NCBI RefSeq assembly: GCF_010977575.1
Contig: NZ_CP048812.1
Location: 620,001-684,000, forward strand
Source: Halomonas socia
GTDB lineage: Bacteria > Pseudomonadota > Gammaproteobacteria > Pseudomonadales > Halomonadaceae
DNA: 64,000 nucleotides
Direction of reading: 5' to 3'
Positions 52,955 through 64,000 of the stretch are shown here, piece by piece. Made by a program: the position numbers and the translations under genes. Each line of letters opens with the position of its first letter. Position 1 is the first letter of the stretch. The notes beneath the pieces are model-generated. The model was not told where the DNA came from. It did no database searches and was given only the letters and a program-made list of their open reading frames with translations.

Positions 52955-55561
52955 TTAACCCAGCTTGGCGGCCAGCCAGTCCGGCACACTGGCCAGTGCC
53001 CCAGGCAGTGCCGCCGCGTCACTACCGCCGGCCTGGGCCATGTCGGGTCGGCCACCGCCCTTGCCACCGACCTGGCCGGCCACATGGTTGACCAGCTCGC
53101 CGGCCTTGACCCGTGCGGTGAGGTCATCGGTGACCCCGGCGATCAGGCTGACCTTGCCGGCGTCGGCCACGCCGAGCACCACGATGCCCGAGCCGAGCTT
53201 GTTCTTGAGCTGGTCAAGCACACCGCGCAGCTCCTTGCCGGAGACGCCCTCGAGCTGCTTGACCAGCAGCTTGATACCACCTACCTCTACGGCCTCGGCA
53301 AGCATGTCGCTGCCGGCGGCGCTGGCCAGCTTGGCCTTGAGGCGCTCGAGCTCCTTCTCCAGGCTGCGGTTGCGCTCGACCAGCGAGGCGACCCGCTCCT
53401 CGACCTGTTCCGGCTTGCTCTTGAGCGTCTCGCCGAGACGCGCGACCCGCGCCTCCTGGGCCTGGAAGTAGGCCAGGGCATGCTCGCCGGTGAGCGCCTC
53501 GATACGCCGCACGCCGGAGGCGATACCCGTTTCGCTGACGATATGGAAGCAGCCGATATCGCCGCTGCGCGCCACGTGGGTGCCGCCGCACAGCTCGATG
53601 GAGAAGTCGTCGGCGCCGATGGTCAGCACCCGCACACTGTCGGCGTACTTGGCCTCGAACAGTGCCGCCGCGCCCTTGGCCTTGGCCTGGTCGAGGCTCA
53701 TCTGCTCGATGCGGGTCGAGGCGTTGGCGAGTATCTGGGCATTGACGATGGCCTCGACCTCGGCCAGCTGAGCCGGCGTCATCGCCTCGAAGTGGCTGAA
53801 GTCGAAGCGCAGGCGCTCGGCGCTGACCAGCGAGCCCTTCTGCTGTACATGATCGCCGAGCACCATGCGCAGCGCCTTGTGCAGCAGGTGAGTGGCGGAG
53901 TGGTTGCGCACCGTGGCGCCGCGCAGGGCGGCATCCACCTGGGGACGCACCTCGGCGCCCACGCGCAGCTCACCCTCGACCATCACGCCGTGATGCAGGT
54001 GGTGCCCGCCCTGCTTCTGGGTGTCGGTAACCTGAAAGCGGCCACCGTCAACGTGCAGGTAGCCGGTGTCGCCTACCTGGCCGCCGGACTCGCCGTAGAA
54101 GGGCGTGCGATCCAGCACCACCACCCCCTTGTTGCCCGCCTCCAGCGCGGCCAGCGGGTTACCCTCGCCATCGACCAGGGCGGTGACCCGGGCATCGCCC
54201 TCGAGGCGCTCGTAGCCGGTGAAGGCGGTCTCGCCGTCGAGCTCGATGGCCGCCGCATAGTCGGCGCCAAACTGGCTGGCAGCACGGGCGCGCTGGCGCT
54301 GGGCCTCGAGTTCGCGCTCGAAGCCGGCTTCGTCGAGGCTTACCCCACGTTCGCGACACACATCGGCAGTCAGGTCGAAGGGGAAGCCGTAGGTGTCGTA
54401 GAGCTTGAACACCGTGGCACCGGGCAGCTCATCGCCATCGAGGTCGGCCAGCGCCGCCTCGAGCAGGCCCATGCCGTGATCCAGGGTGCGCGCGAACTGC
54501 TCCTCCTCCTTGAGCAGCACCCGGGCGATCTGCTCGCTGGCCTCGCGCAGCTCGGGATAGGCCTCGCCCATCTCGGCGTCGAGCGCCGCCACCAGCTTGT
54601 GGAAGAATGGTTCGCTGGCGCCCAGCTTGTGGCCGTGGCGGATGGCGCGACGGATGATCCGGCGCAGCACGTAGCCGCGCCCCTCGTTGGAGGGCAGCAC
54701 GCCGTCGGCGATCAGGAAGGCGCAGGAGCGGATATGGTCGGCGATCACGCGTAGCGAGGGGGCGCCGGTATCGGCATGCCCGGTGGCCTCGGCGGCGGCG
54801 GCCAGCAGGTTCTGGAACAGGTCGATCTCGTAGTTGGAGTGCACGCCCTGCAGCACCGCGGCGACCCGCTCCAGGCCCATGCCGGTGTCGATGGAGGGCT
54901 TGGGCAGCGGGTTGAGGGTGCCGGCGGCATCGCGATCGAACTGCATGAACACCAGGTTCCAGATCTCGATGTAACGATCGCCGTCCTCTTCCGGGCTACC
55001 CGGCGGGCCGCCCCACACCTCGGGGCCATGGTCGAAGAAGATCTCCGAGCAGGGGCCGCAGGGACCGGTGTCGCCCATCTGCCAGAAATTGTCCTTCGCA
55101 CCGATACGCGCAATGCGCTCGTGAGGCACACCAATTTCATCGGCCCAGATGTTGTAGGCCTCATCATCTTCGGTAAAGACCGTGACCCATAGCTTGTCGG
55201 CGGGCAGCCCCAGCCGCTCGGTGAGGAACTGCCAGGCGAAACGGATAGCCTCGCGCTTGAAGTAGTCACCGAAGCTGAAGTTACCCAGCATCTCGAAGAA
55301 GGTGTGGTGGCGCGCGGTATAGCCGACGTTGTCCAGGTCGTTGTGCTTGCCGCCGGCCCTCACGCAGCGCTGGGCCGAGGTGGCGCGCACGTAAGGGCGC
55401 GGATCCTGGCCCAGGAAGACGTCCTTGAACGGCACCATGCCGGCATTGGTGAACAGCAGGGTGGCGTCATTGCCCGGCACCAGCGAGCCAGTCGGCACGA
55501 TGGTGTGGCCCTGCTCTTCGAAGAAGGTCAAAAAGGCCTGTCTGATATCTGCACTTTTCAT
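52955..55561 (-). CDS. alaS: Alanyl-tRNA synthetase
   Basis: The 868-residue product starts [10 protein letters not shown] and has the class II catalytic core ([11 protein letters not shown]-x-x-S-A-Q-R-C-V-R). The editing-domain zinc site H-S-A-T-H-L-L-H and C-G-G-T-H is present, with a C-terminal C-Ala domain. It charges tRNA-Ala and edits Ser/Gly. A longer frame to 55645 has no ribosome site. It lies between recX and lysC. Confidence 0.97.
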   Translation of the reverse strand: MKSADIRQAFLTFFEEQGHTIVPTGSLVPGNDATLLFTNAGMVPFKDVFLGQDPRPYVRATSAQRCVRAGGKHNDLDNVGYTARHHTFFEMLGNFSFGDYFKREAIRFAWQFLTERLGLPADKLWVTVFTEDDEAYNIWADEIGVPHERIARIGAKDNFWQMGDTGPCGPCSEIFFDHGPEVWGGPPGSPEEDGDRYIEIWNLVFMQFDRDAAGTLNPLPKPSIDTGMGLERVAAVLQGVHSNYEIDLFQNLLAAAAEATGHADTGAPSLRVIADHIRSCAFLIADGVLPSNEGRGYVLRRIIRRAIRHGHKLGASEPFFHKLVAALDAEMGEAYPELREASEQIARVLLKEEEQFARTLDHGMGLLEAALADLDGDELPGATVFKLYDTYGFPFDLTADVCRERGVSLDEAGFERELEAQRQRARAASQFGADYAAAIELDGETAFTGYERLEGDARVTALVDGEGNPLAALEAGNKGVVVLDRTPFYGESGGQVGDTGYLHVDGGRFQVTDTQKQGGHHLHHGVMVEGELRVGAEVRPQVDAALRGATVRNHSATHLLHKALRMVLGDHVQQKGSLVSAERLRFDFSHFEAMTPAQLAEVEAIVNAQILANASTRIEQMSLDQAKAKGAAALFEAKYADSVRVLTIGADDFSIELCGGTHVARSGDIGCFHIVSETGIASGVRRIEALTGEHALAYFQAQEARVARLGETLKSKPEQVEERVASLVERNRSLEKELERLKAKLASAAGSDMLAEAVEVGGIKLLVKQLEGVSGKELRGVLDQLKNKLGSGIVVLGVADAGKVSLIAGVTDDLTARVKAGELVNHVAGQVGGKGGGRPDMAQAGGSDAAALPGALASVPDWLAAKLG

Positions 55562-55726
55562 AGGGTGTCCGTGACGATAAGCGTGTTGACCTGGCAGGCG
55601 AGCCGGCGCACCGCGCCGCGCAAGGGCACGACCTGGGTCGCTCAAAGGGGCACTAGTATAACGCAGTCGTCAAGCGACGACAGTGGGCACCGTGAGGTGG
55701 GCAGTTCAGGGCGCCGCTGGCGCGGC

Positions 55727-56203
55727 TCAGGCCGGCCAGGCGTACTGCATGGCGTGGCGCACCTGCTCGAAGTCGAAGCCCCGCGAGGCCAGGAAACGCT
55801 CGCGACGGGCGCGATCGCGCGGCGACTCCCCGGGGCCGGTGAAGCGCTTGGCCAGCACCTCGGCGGCCAGCGCGAACCAGTCGGCCTCGCCGCGATCCTC
55901 GCTCTCGCTCACGGCCTGCTGGATGCCGTCGCGGTCGATGCCGCGCTGGCCAAGCTCGGCGCGAATCTTGAGCGGGCCCTGGCCGCGGGCGATGCGCGAA
56001 CGCACGAAGCTCTCGGCGAAGCGCGCATCGCACTGCAGGTTCTGCTCGGCCAGGCCATCGAGGCACGCCTCGATAGCCGCGGCCTCGTGCCCCTTCGCCG
56101 ATAGCCGGCTGTGCAGCTCGGCGCGCGAGTGCTCGCGCCGCGCCAGCAGCCGAATGGCGTCATCGCGCGGCGACAGGGGTTCAGCGTCGGGCTTGCGCTG
56201 CAT
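55727..56203 (-). CDS. recX: Regulatory protein RecX
   Basis: The 158-residue product has the three-helix repeats of RecX: A-I-R-L-L-A-R-R-E-H-S-R-A-E-L near the N terminus and F-V-R-S-R-I-A-R-G-Q-G-P-L-K-I in the second repeat. It caps RecA filaments. It starts three bases after the recA stop and is co-transcribed from the LexA-controlled promoter. Confidence 0.92.
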   Translation of the reverse strand: MQRKPDAEPLSPRDDAIRLLARREHSRAELHSRLSAKGHEAAAIEACLDGLAEQNLQCDARFAESFVRSRIARGQGPLKIRAELGQRGIDRDGIQQAVSESEDRGEADWFALAAEVLAKRFTGPGESPRDRARRERFLASRGFDFEQVRHAMQYAWPA

Positions 56204-56206
56204 GGC

Positions 56207-57280
<1,074 letters not shown>

Positions 57281-57337
57281 GGGAGATCTCCTAAGCGATT
57301 GCGGATATAACGTCGATCACGAGCTCGGGATCGAATA

Positions 57338-57353
57338 CTGTATGACTGCACAG
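57338..57353 (-). promoter_or_regulatory. LexA box upstream of recA
   Basis: CTGT-ATGACTGC-ACAG matches CTGT-N8-ACAG, and the flanking TA on both sides (57336-57355) extends the dyad. It is the SOS operator of recA-recX. Confidence 0.9.
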
Positions 57354-57386
57354 TAGTATGGCGAAAAATTCCTCGCGCGCCTACTC

Positions 57387-57917
57387 TCAGTCGGTAAATT
57401 TCTGTGCCTCAGCGTCGAGGCACTGGATCAATCCCACCAGCGCGACGCGCACGGCCTGCTCGCGCACCGCACGGCGGTCGCCGGGGAAATGGTAATGCTC
57501 GGCTTGCTGGGTGTCGGCGTCGCCCCAGGCCAGCCACACCGTGCCCACCGGCTTGGCGTCCGAGCCACCTCCGGGGCCCGCCACGCCGCTGATCGCCACG
57601 CCCAGCGCAGCACCGCTGTCGCGACAGGCGCCGGCGACCATGGCCTCGACCACCTCGCGGCTCACCGCACCATGTGCCTCGAGCAGCCCCGGGTCGACGC
57701 CGAGCAGGCGGCTCTTGGCGGCATTGGAGTAGGTCACGTAGCCGGTCTCGAAGTAGTCGGAGCTGCCCGCCACCGCCGTGATGGCGCTGGCCACGCCGCC
57801 GCCGGTACACGACTCGGCGCAGGTCACCTGCCGCCCCTGCTGGCGGCACAGCCGGCCGAGCCGCTCGGCGAGGGTAGCGAGATCGAGGTTGCTGAGGCGC
57901 TGGGGGGATGCTGGCAT
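57387..57917 (-). CDS. pncC: Nicotinamide-nucleotide amidohydrolase (CinA C-terminal domain)
   Basis: The 176-residue product is the stand-alone CinA C-terminal domain with the serine motif A-E-S-C-T-G-G and later S-G-V-A-G-P-G-G and K-P-V-G-T-V-W-L-A-W. It deamidates NMN to nicotinate mononucleotide for NAD recycling. It sits upstream of recA on the same strand and is divergent from mutS. Confidence 0.93.
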   Translation of the reverse strand: MPASPQRLSNLDLATLAERLGRLCRQQGRQVTCAESCTGGGVASAITAVAGSSDYFETGYVTYSNAAKSRLLGVDPGLLEAHGAVSREVVEAMVAGACRDSGAALGVAISGVAGPGGGSDAKPVGTVWLAWGDADTQQAEHYHFPGDRRAVREQAVRVALVGLIQCLDAEAQKFTD

Positions 57918-58022
57918 GCCGGGTCTCCTGACGTGGCGCTGGCTTGCGCGTAGAATACTGCCTTTTGGTCGCGAATGCAGAGTCGTCGACGCTAGGTCCC
58001 ATCCAAGGAGTCAAGGAACCCC

Positions 58023-60599
58023 ATGAGCCAGGCCAGCCCCTCGCATACCCCGATGATGCAGCAGTTCCTCAAGATCAAGCGCGAGCATCCCGACGTGCTG
58101 CTGTTCTATCGCATGGGCGACTTCTATGAGCTGTTCTTCGACGACGCCAAGCGCGCCGCCAAGCTGCTCGATATCACCCTCACCCAGCGCGGCCAGTCGG
58201 CGGGCAAGCCGATTCCCATGGCCGGCGTGCCCTATCACAGCGCCGAAGGCTACCTGGCGCGCCTGGTCCAGGCCGGCGAGTCGGTGGCAATCTGCGAGCA
58301 GATCGGCGACCCGGCGCTGGCCAAGGGGCCGGTGGAGCGCCGGGTGGTGCGTATCGTCACCCCCGGCACCCTGCACGACGAGGCGCTGCTCGACGCCCAG
58401 CGCGACAACCTGCTGCTGGCGCTGCACAGCCAGGGCGGGCGCTGGGGCTTGGCCTGGCTGGAGCTCTCCAGCGGGCGCTTCAGCGTGCTCGAGGTCGACG
58501 ACGACGCCGAGATGCTCGCCGAGGTGCAGCGCCTGGCGCCAGCCGAGCTGCTCGCCGCCGACGGCCTCGAGCTGCCGCCGACGCTCGGCGAGCGTGCCAG
58601 CCTCAAGCGCCAGAGCGACTGGCTGTTCGACCACGACAGCGCGCTGCGCCTGCTGTGCGACCAGTTCCAGGTCCAGGACCTGCGCGGCTTCGGCTGTGCC
58701 CACCTGGAGGCAGCGATCATCGCCGCCGGGGTGCTGGTCGACTATGCCCGCGATACCCAGCGCTCGCGGCTGCCCCACGTCACCGCCATCGGTGTCGAGA
58801 ACCGCGACGATGCGGTGGTCATCGACGCCGCCAGCCGCCGCAACCTGGAGATCGACACCAACCTAGGCGGCAGCAGCGACAACACCCTGGCCAGCGTGCT
58901 CGACACCACCACCACGGCGATGGGCGCTCGCCTGCTCAAGCGCTGGCTCAACCGCCCGCTGCGCGACCGCGCCCTGATCGGCGCGCGCCAGACCGCAGTA
59001 ACCCTGCTGCTCGACCAGGAGGGCTACCTGGCACTGCGCGAGGAGCTCAAGGCGATCGGCGACGTCGAGCGCATCCTCGCGCGGGTGGCGCTGCGCAGCG
59101 CCCGCCCCCGCGACCTGGCGCGGCTGCGCGACGCCCTCAATGCCCTGCCCCAGTTGCAGGACGCGCTGCGCGGCTACGCCGAGGGCAGCGCCCTGGACGA
59201 CCTCAGGCGACATATCCGCCCCTACCCGGAACTCGCCTATACCCTGAGCCGGGCACTCATCGACAATCCGCCGGTGGTGATTCGCGACGGCGGCGTGATC
59301 GCCGACGGCTTCGACGACGAGCTCGACGAATACCGCGGCCTGGCCGAGCATGCCGGCGACTACCTGATCGAGCTCGAGCGCCGCGAGCGCGAGCGCACCG
59401 GCCTGGCCAACCTCAAGGTCGGCTACAATCGCGTCCACGGCTACTACATCGAGATCCCCCGCGGCCAGGCCCGCGACGCCCCGGCGGACTACATTCGTCG
59501 CCAGACCCTGAAGAACGCCGAGCGTTTCATCATTCCCGAGCTCAAGGAGTTCGAGGACAAGGCGCTGTCCGCCAAGTCCCGCGCCCTGGCTCGCGAAAAG
59601 CTGCTCTATGAGAGCCTACTCGATGCCCTCAACGCCGAGCTCGCGCCGCTGCAGGCCAGCGCCCAGGCCCTGGCCAGCCTCGATGTGCTGGCCACCTTCG
59701 CCGAACGCGCCGAGGCACTGAATCTGGTGCGCCCGCGGCTCGCCGACGCGCCCGGCATCCGCATTCGCGGCGGCCGCCACCCGGTGGTCGAGAATGTCAG
59801 CGAGCACCCCTTCGTGCCCAACGACCTGGAGATGGACGACACGCGGCGCATGCTGGTGATCACCGGCCCCAACATGGGCGGCAAGTCGACCTACATGCGT
59901 CAGGCGGCGCTGATCGTGCTGCTTGCCCATACCGGCTGCTTCGTGCCCGCCGACGACGCCGAGATCGGCCCGGTGGACCGCATCTTCACCCGCATCGGCT
60001 CCTCCGACGACCTGGCCGGCGGGCGCTCGACCTTCATGGTCGAGATGACCGAAACCGCCAATATCCTGCACAACGCCAGCGACCACAGCCTGGTATTGAT
60101 GGACGAGATCGGCCGCGGCACCAGCACTTTCGACGGCCTGTCGCTGGCCTGGGCCAGCGCCGAGCACCTGACCCGCTCGCGGGCCTTTACGCTGTTCGCC
60201 ACCCACTACTTCGAGATGACCGCCCTGACCGAGCAGGCCCCCGGCGTGGCCAACGTCCACCTCACCGCGGCGGAACACCGCGATGGCATCGTCTTCATGC
60301 ACCGCGTCGAGGAGGGGCCGGCGAGCCAGAGCTATGGCCTGCAGGTCGCGCAGTTGGCCGGGGTGCCCCAGGCGGTGATTGCCCGGGCGCGGGAAAAGCT
60401 CGCCCAGCTCGAGCAGCACGAGGTCGACCAGGGTAGCCGCCCTTCGCTTGCCGCCAGCGGCGAACCGACACCCCAGCAAAACGATCTGTTCGCCAGCGCG
60501 CCGCATCCGCTGATCGACGAACTCGGCGGCCTGGCCCTCGACGAGCTGAGCCCGCGTCAGGCGCTGGAGCTGTTGTATCGCTGGCGAGAGGCGCTGTAA
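58023..60599 (+). CDS. mutS: DNA mismatch repair protein MutS
   Basis: The 858-residue product has the mismatch-recognition F-Y-E motif near the N terminus ([10 protein letters not shown]), a connector and lever domain, and the ABC ATPase with Walker A G-P-N-M-G-G-K-S at 615-622. Walker [11 protein letters not shown] and the T-H-Y-F-E motif follow. It recognises replication mismatches. AAGGA lies before the ATG. The divergent pncC shares the upstream region. Confidence 0.98.
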   Translation: MSQASPSHTPMMQQFLKIKREHPDVLLFYRMGDFYELFFDDAKRAAKLLDITLTQRGQSAGKPIPMAGVPYHSAEGYLARLVQAGESVAICEQIGDPALAKGPVERRVVRIVTPGTLHDEALLDAQRDNLLLALHSQGGRWGLAWLELSSGRFSVLEVDDDAEMLAEVQRLAPAELLAADGLELPPTLGERASLKRQSDWLFDHDSALRLLCDQFQVQDLRGFGCAHLEAAIIAAGVLVDYARDTQRSRLPHVTAIGVENRDDAVVIDAASRRNLEIDTNLGGSSDNTLASVLDTTTTAMGARLLKRWLNRPLRDRALIGARQTAVTLLLDQEGYLALREELKAIGDVERILARVALRSARPRDLARLRDALNALPQLQDALRGYAEGSALDDLRRHIRPYPELAYTLSRALIDNPPVVIRDGGVIADGFDDELDEYRGLAEHAGDYLIELERRERERTGLANLKVGYNRVHGYYIEIPRGQARDAPADYIRRQTLKNAERFIIPELKEFEDKALSAKSRALAREKLLYESLLDALNAELAPLQASAQALASLDVLATFAERAEALNLVRPRLADAPGIRIRGGRHPVVENVSEHPFVPNDLEMDDTRRMLVITGPNMGGKSTYMRQAALIVLLAHTGCFVPADDAEIGPVDRIFTRIGSSDDLAGGRSTFMVEMTETANILHNASDHSLVLMDEIGRGTSTFDGLSLAWASAEHLTRSRAFTLFATHYFEMTALTEQAPGVANVHLTAAEHRDGIVFMHRVEEGPASQSYGLQVAQLAGVPQAVIARAREKLAQLEQHEVDQGSRPSLAASGEPTPQQNDLFASAPHPLIDELGGLALDELSPRQALELLYRWREAL

Positions 60600-61009
60600 G
60601 CCTAAGCCATTGCTGCAGGTGCTGGCGGTAAGGACTACTAACGTTGCGAAGGGGCGCCGGGGACAGGTCGTAGCGGGGGTCCGATTCCAGGGAAGGAATC
60701 GGTAGCGTACAAGGAAGTATTCACAGCGCCCCCGCCTAGACCTGTCGCCGGATTAGCCCCGACTCCGCACCTAGGGATGGGTTTACAGCGCCCCCTCGTA
60801 GGCCTATCTGCGGAGCAGCCCCGACTTCGCGGTGTCGAAGGGCCGGCCGATTGGCCCAAGACGACAGCCACCATCGCTTGCGACGCTATGGGGGGCACGA
60901 CTAGAATGGTCAGATTCCCCGCCGCACCAGCATAAAAACATCGGCTCTTATAACTTTTTTACCAACCATCATCGTGGCCGAGCGACCGGCCAGAGGAAGG
61001 GAGACTGGC
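60600..61009. repeat. Dispersed intergenic repeat, copy 2 (mutS-fdxA gap)
   Basis: This 410-base gap has no gene. At 60722-60767 and 60784-60829 two 46-base units are related in tandem (62-base offset). The core 60767-60805 matches the inverse of 8422-8460. The right part (60905-60970) is AT-rich and probably holds the fdxA promoter. Confidence 0.6.
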
Positions 61010-61333
61010 ATGACATTCGTCGTCACCGAGAACTGCATCAAGTGCAAGTACACCGACTGTGTCGAGGTCTGCCCGGTGGACTGCTTCTACGAGGGGCCCA
61101 ATTTCCTGGTCATTCACCCCGACGAGTGCATCGACTGCGCACTGTGCGAGCCGGAGTGCCCCGCCGAGGCGATCTTTGCCGAGGATGAGCTACCGGAGGG
61201 CCAGGAAGAGTTCATCGAGCTCAACGCCGAGCTCGCCGAGGTGTGGCCGAACATCGCCGAAAAGAAGGACCCGCTGCCCGACGCCGAGGAGTGGGATGGC
61301 AAACCCGACAAGCTTGCCCAGCTCGAGCGCTGA
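61010..61333 (+). CDS. fdxA: 7Fe ferredoxin FdxA
   Basis: The 107-residue product has cysteines at 9, 12, 17, 21 and 25 and [11 protein letters not shown] at 40-50, as in [3Fe-4S][4Fe-4S] ferredoxins of the Azotobacter FdI type. The C-terminal extension of about 50 residues is acidic. It is a cytoplasmic electron carrier. AGGAAGGG precedes the ATG. The order mutS-fdxA is common in pseudomonads. Confidence 0.95.
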   Translation: MTFVVTENCIKCKYTDCVEVCPVDCFYEGPNFLVIHPDECIDCALCEPECPAEAIFAEDELPEGQEEFIELNAELAEVWPNIAEKKDPLPDAEEWDGKPDKLAQLER

Positions 61334-61363
61334 GGATTTCCACACCACCTCGCCAGACAAAAA

Positions 61364-61394
61364 ACGCCGCCGGTCACTGACCGGCGGCGTTTTT
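61364..61394 (+). terminator. Rho-independent terminator of fdxA
   Basis: ACGCCGCCGGT pairs with ACCGGCGGCGT around CACTG and is followed by TTTTT. The A-run on the left would let it work in both directions. Confidence 0.88.
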
Positions 61395-61821
61395 CATCGT
61401 GCGTGCATGGAAAAGGCGACCCGCAGGCCGCCCGCTCCAAGCCGAATCCCTTGAGCATGTCCCTATGCCCACGTCCTGATGGTGACGTCCGTGCCGGGAG
61501 GCGGCTTCCTGCCACACCCGGCGCACCACGACTAGCATCCCGTTGCATCCTGCCGGAAAAGCACTCCCCGCTTCTCCATATCCCAAGGTCATTGTGGCAG
61601 CTATCGCCGTGATCACAAGGCGGTCTCCAGAGCGCAGAGCGCTAGCGCCTGGCGCACAGACAAAATTAAAATCCATTTATTATCAATAAGTTACTTTAAT
61701 CAACACGCCTGACATAGCAACTCAAACGGCGCATTCGAGCAAAGTTCGCAGGCGAAATGTACGAGATGTCTTACAAGAGATGGAGAGATTGACGACAGCC
61801 AAATGCCGCTCAGCGCAGCGG
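61395..61821. other. fdxA-eno intergenic stretch
   Basis: No gene is recognised in about 430 bases. Short frames on both strands lack ribosome sites. An AT-rich patch lies at 61660-61700. A minor RNA or regulatory role cannot be excluded. Confidence 0.4.
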
Positions 61822-61855
61822 CCATGAAAAGGGCGGGGCCAACTGGCGCCCCGCC
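61822..61855 (-). terminator. Terminator downstream of eno
   Basis: On the minus strand GGCGGGGC pairs with GCCCCGCC, followed by CTTTTC. It lies 55 bases after the eno stop. Confidence 0.6.
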
Positions 61856-61909
61856 TGACACGATGCCGAAAGCACTACGCTGACGACACTAAGCAGAGCA
61901 CTAGGCCGA

Positions 61910-63235
<1,326 letters not shown>

Positions 63236-63239
63236 CTAG

Positions 63240-63380
63240 GGAAACACTGCATAAATGTCTGCGCGGGCGAATCACTGCGTTGCGCGGTGCTCGAAATCCT
63301 CACCTATACCACATAGGCTCCGGTTTCTGTGCTCCGTGCGCCTTGTGCTTCATCCCGCTCGCCGATTTATTCAGCGCTTC
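63240..63380. mobile_element. MITE-like element between eno and kdsA
   Basis: An element of about 141 bases has imperfect terminal inverted repeats (GAAACACTGCATAAAT on the left, GAAGCGCTGAATAAAT on the complement of the right, 13 of 16 matching). It is flanked by CTAG at 63236-63239 and 63381-63384. It has no ORF. The CTAG duplication fits IS5-group target choice; no transposase source is in the window. Confidence 0.6.
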
Positions 63381-63408
63381 CTAGCTTGAGAGAGGGTCAC
63401 GGCTCCGC

Positions 63409-64000
<592 letters not shown>

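Noticed and set aside
60722-60829. A CRISPR-like repeat array
   Set aside because: Only two diverged units are present and no regular spacers or cas genes are seen.
60638-60898. An 86-codon minus-strand frame between mutS and fdxA
   Set aside because: It covers the tandem intergenic repeats and has neither a ribosome site nor a family pattern.

Overview
The window reads as a high-GC gammaproteobacterial chromosome, most likely Halomonas or a close relative (Halomonadaceae). This rests on gene content and order: ligA-zipA-smc, a complete ccm cytochrome c maturation operon, and the run mutS / pncC-recA-recX-alaS-lysC-csrA-tRNA-Ser-tRNA-Arg. Codon use is strongly GC-rich except for one AT-rich block at about 23.27-30.39 kb. 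The assignment is inference from the sequence alone.

Region 1 (1-21.2 kb) is housekeeping: a CYTH triphosphatase (cut by the left edge), a voltage-gated-type ion channel with a C-terminal zinc ribbon, yciO, a PHP phosphoesterase, a YciI-like protein, mnmC, a YheU-like protein, ligA, zipA, smc, and ccmABCDEFGHI on the minus strand behind a possible FNR-type site. Region 2 (21.4-23.2 kb) has a LexA-like self-cleaving peptidase that lacks a DNA-binding domain and carries its own LexA box, then yigZ and a gntR regulator.

Region 3 (23.2-45.8 kb) is accessory. It holds four tripartite tricarboxylate transporter (TTT: TctA/TctB/TctC) cassettes. Cassette A is AT-rich, on the minus strand, and decaying: tctB and an FAH-family gene carry single-base deletions in homopolymer runs, and an asparaginase-like gene survives only as a fragment. 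It is bracketed by direct copies of the yigZ 3' end plus gntR. Cassettes B, C and D are GC-rich and on the plus strand. Two short-chain chromate (CHR) transporter pairs, identical over 1,012 bp, precede B and C. The same promoter-operator module (TTGAC-N18-TA box, then ATAATCGATTTT-N6-ACAAGACGATT or a close variant) lies upstream of cassette A and of both chr pairs. In the two chr copies a short ORF begins 5 bases after the motif and ends on the chr start codon. I infer a GntR-controlled carboxylate or amide uptake and catabolism locus built by repeated duplication: TctC binds the substrate outside the membrane, TctAB imports it, and FAH-family hydrolases, an alpha/beta hydrolase and a gamma-glutamyltransferase-type amidohydrolase process it.

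Region 4 (45.8-64 kb) returns to core genes: an oxaloacetate decarboxylase-type sodium pump (oadGAB), dusC, two identical tRNA-Arg genes, tRNA-Ser, csrA, lysC, alaS, recX, recA (with a LexA box), pncC, mutS, fdxA, eno and kdsA (cut by the right edge). A MITE-like element with CTAG duplications lies between eno and kdsA. A dispersed intergenic repeat occurs in opposite orientations near ligA and after mutS. No rRNA genes, CRISPR arrays or intact insertion sequences were seen.
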